64,000 bases of DNA from Methylotenera sp. L2L1. GTDB taxonomy: Bacteria; Pseudomonadota; Gammaproteobacteria; Burkholderiales; Methylophilaceae. The position numbers and the translations under genes were made by a program. The stretch spans positions 1,984,001 to 2,048,000 of the forward strand of contig NZ_JQMG01000001.1 of NCBI RefSeq assembly GCF_000744605.1. The letters run 5' to 3'. Under the pieces are notes generated by a model, which was not told the DNA's origin, searched no databases, and saw nothing but the letters and a program-made list of their open reading frames with translations. Of the stretch, positions 63,290 to 64,000 are shown one piece after another (the stretch's first letter is position 1; each line of letters begins with the position of its first letter).

Positions 63290-64000
63290 CTACTGTTTAT
63301 TGAGCATGGCTCTAATGTTTGCCATTTTAGATTTACCAAAATCTTTGCTGGCTTCTGGATCTTTATTAAACGGGTTGCCGAAGTGACGTACATCATCTTT
63401 TGGAATTTCAGTAATAAAACGGCTAGGTTCGCACATTTCCATTTCACCTGCGCGTTTACGTTTTTTACACCATGAAATATTGAGTGATTTTTGCGCTCGG
63501 GTAATACCAACATACATTAAGCGGCGTTCTTCTTCGATTTTGTCGTTATCAATCGATTCTCGGTGAGGGAGGATGCCTTCTTCTACACCAATCAGAAATA
63601 CGTGGCCAAACTCCAAGCCTTTAGAGGCGTGTAGCGTTGATAGCTTCACCGCATCAGGCTCACCGTTTTCACGGCCTTCTAACATGCTCATGAGTGAAAC
63701 CATTTGCGTGAGTTCTAGCAGGTTTTTGCCTTCTTTTTCATTACCATACTCGGTGCTTGGCTCACCTTTTTTGGACAACCAGCCAGTAAAGTCCAGCACG
63801 TTGGTCCATTTAACTTCTGCAGCGCGTGGCTCTTCAGAGTCATATAAAAACGCTTCATACTGTATGGTGGCTAATAAATCATTCAGCACTTCATTCGCAG
63901 GGTCGCGTACGGCACGATCTTGCAGTTTGTTGATGTACTGGCAAAAGTTGAGTAAATCCTCTAGCTGTTTATTGCCAATCTCATTTTGGAAGCCACCTTC
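63290..64000 (-). CDS. rep: ATP-dependent DNA helicase Rep (3' part)
   Basis: The frame is open from the right edge to a stop at 63290, about 236 residues of the C-terminal part of a UvrD/Rep superfamily 1 helicase. Motifs visible: LSTLHASKGLEF, EEGILPH, EEERRLMYVGITRAQ. The tail SRFITEIP follows the Rep pattern. The 5' two-thirds lie outside the window. Rep helps replication forks pass protein roadblocks. Confidence 0.93.
   Translation of the reverse strand, partial: EGGFQNEIGNKQLEDLLNFCQYINKLQDRAVRDPANEVLNDLLATIQYEAFLYDSEEPRAAEVKWTNVLDFTGWLSKKGEPSTEYGNEKEGKNLLELTQMVSLMSMLEGRENGEPDAVKLSTLHASKGLEFGHVFLIGVEEGILPHRESIDNDKIEEERRLMYVGITRAQKSLNISWCKKRKRAGEMEMCEPSRFITEIPKDDVRHFGNPFNKDPEASKDFGKSKMANIRAMLNKQ

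Overview
The window looks like chromosome from an AT-rich, flagellated betaproteobacterial methylotroph, most likely Methylophilaceae (Methylotenera-like). The basis is a formaldehyde-activating enzyme (Fae) homologue, a stand-alone pqqA peptide gene, and a motility locus that combines FlhDC with FlhF/FlhG. The assignment is an inference from gene content; no rRNA is present to test it.

Layout. 1-2867: two tandem DEAD-box RNA helicases of the RhlE type on the minus strand, the first cut by the window edge. 3282-5881: typA/bipA and a secreted PepSY-like protein. 6023-13827: a tightly packed minus-strand flagellar operon flhB-flhA-flhF-flhG-fliA-motC-motD. 14486-35969: a divergent plus-strand motility and chemotaxis supercluster: flhDC, a membrane-bound methyltransferase, motAB, a CheZ-like protein, cheY, cheA, cheW, three chemoreceptors, a fae homologue, cheR, cheD, cheB, cheY and cheZ. 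The last two receptors share a perfect direct repeat of about 1.46 kb. A membrane-anchored peroxiredoxin follows on the minus strand.

36847-48775: an integrative element of about 11.9 kb inserted in the 3' end of tRNA-Arg(CCU). It is bounded by an att direct repeat, and both ends carry the same 13-bp tandem arm-like repeat. It encodes a tyrosine integrase, an AntA/AntB-type antirepressor, umuDC, a compact SRAP-like protein, a secreted nuclease, a serine resolvase, a tiny membrane protein, and several unknown proteins. Among the unknowns is a two-gene HEPN-like plus zinc/HNH-like operon that could be a defence module. A 758-bp non-coding stretch holds clustered 12-bp iteron-like repeats.

48917-64000: cell-envelope genes. 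A four-gene operon (GT39-like transferase, GtrB, GtrA, YdjC/HpnK deacetylase) is followed by a secreted protein. A second cluster (membrane GH17 enzyme, GH17-GT2 NdvB-like synthase, OpgB-like phosphoglycerol transferase) looks like an osmoregulated periplasmic glucan pathway. A diguanylate cyclase, a stand-alone pqqA, the ABC-F protein Uup and the 3' part of the rep helicase gene end the window.

Most notable observations: a Fae homologue embedded in the chemotaxis operon with a structured leader containing a short ORF; an FlhG that kept its FlhF-activating helix but lost its P-loop; two CheZ-like phosphatases; the homogenised receptor pair; and the unknown cargo of the tRNA-Arg island.
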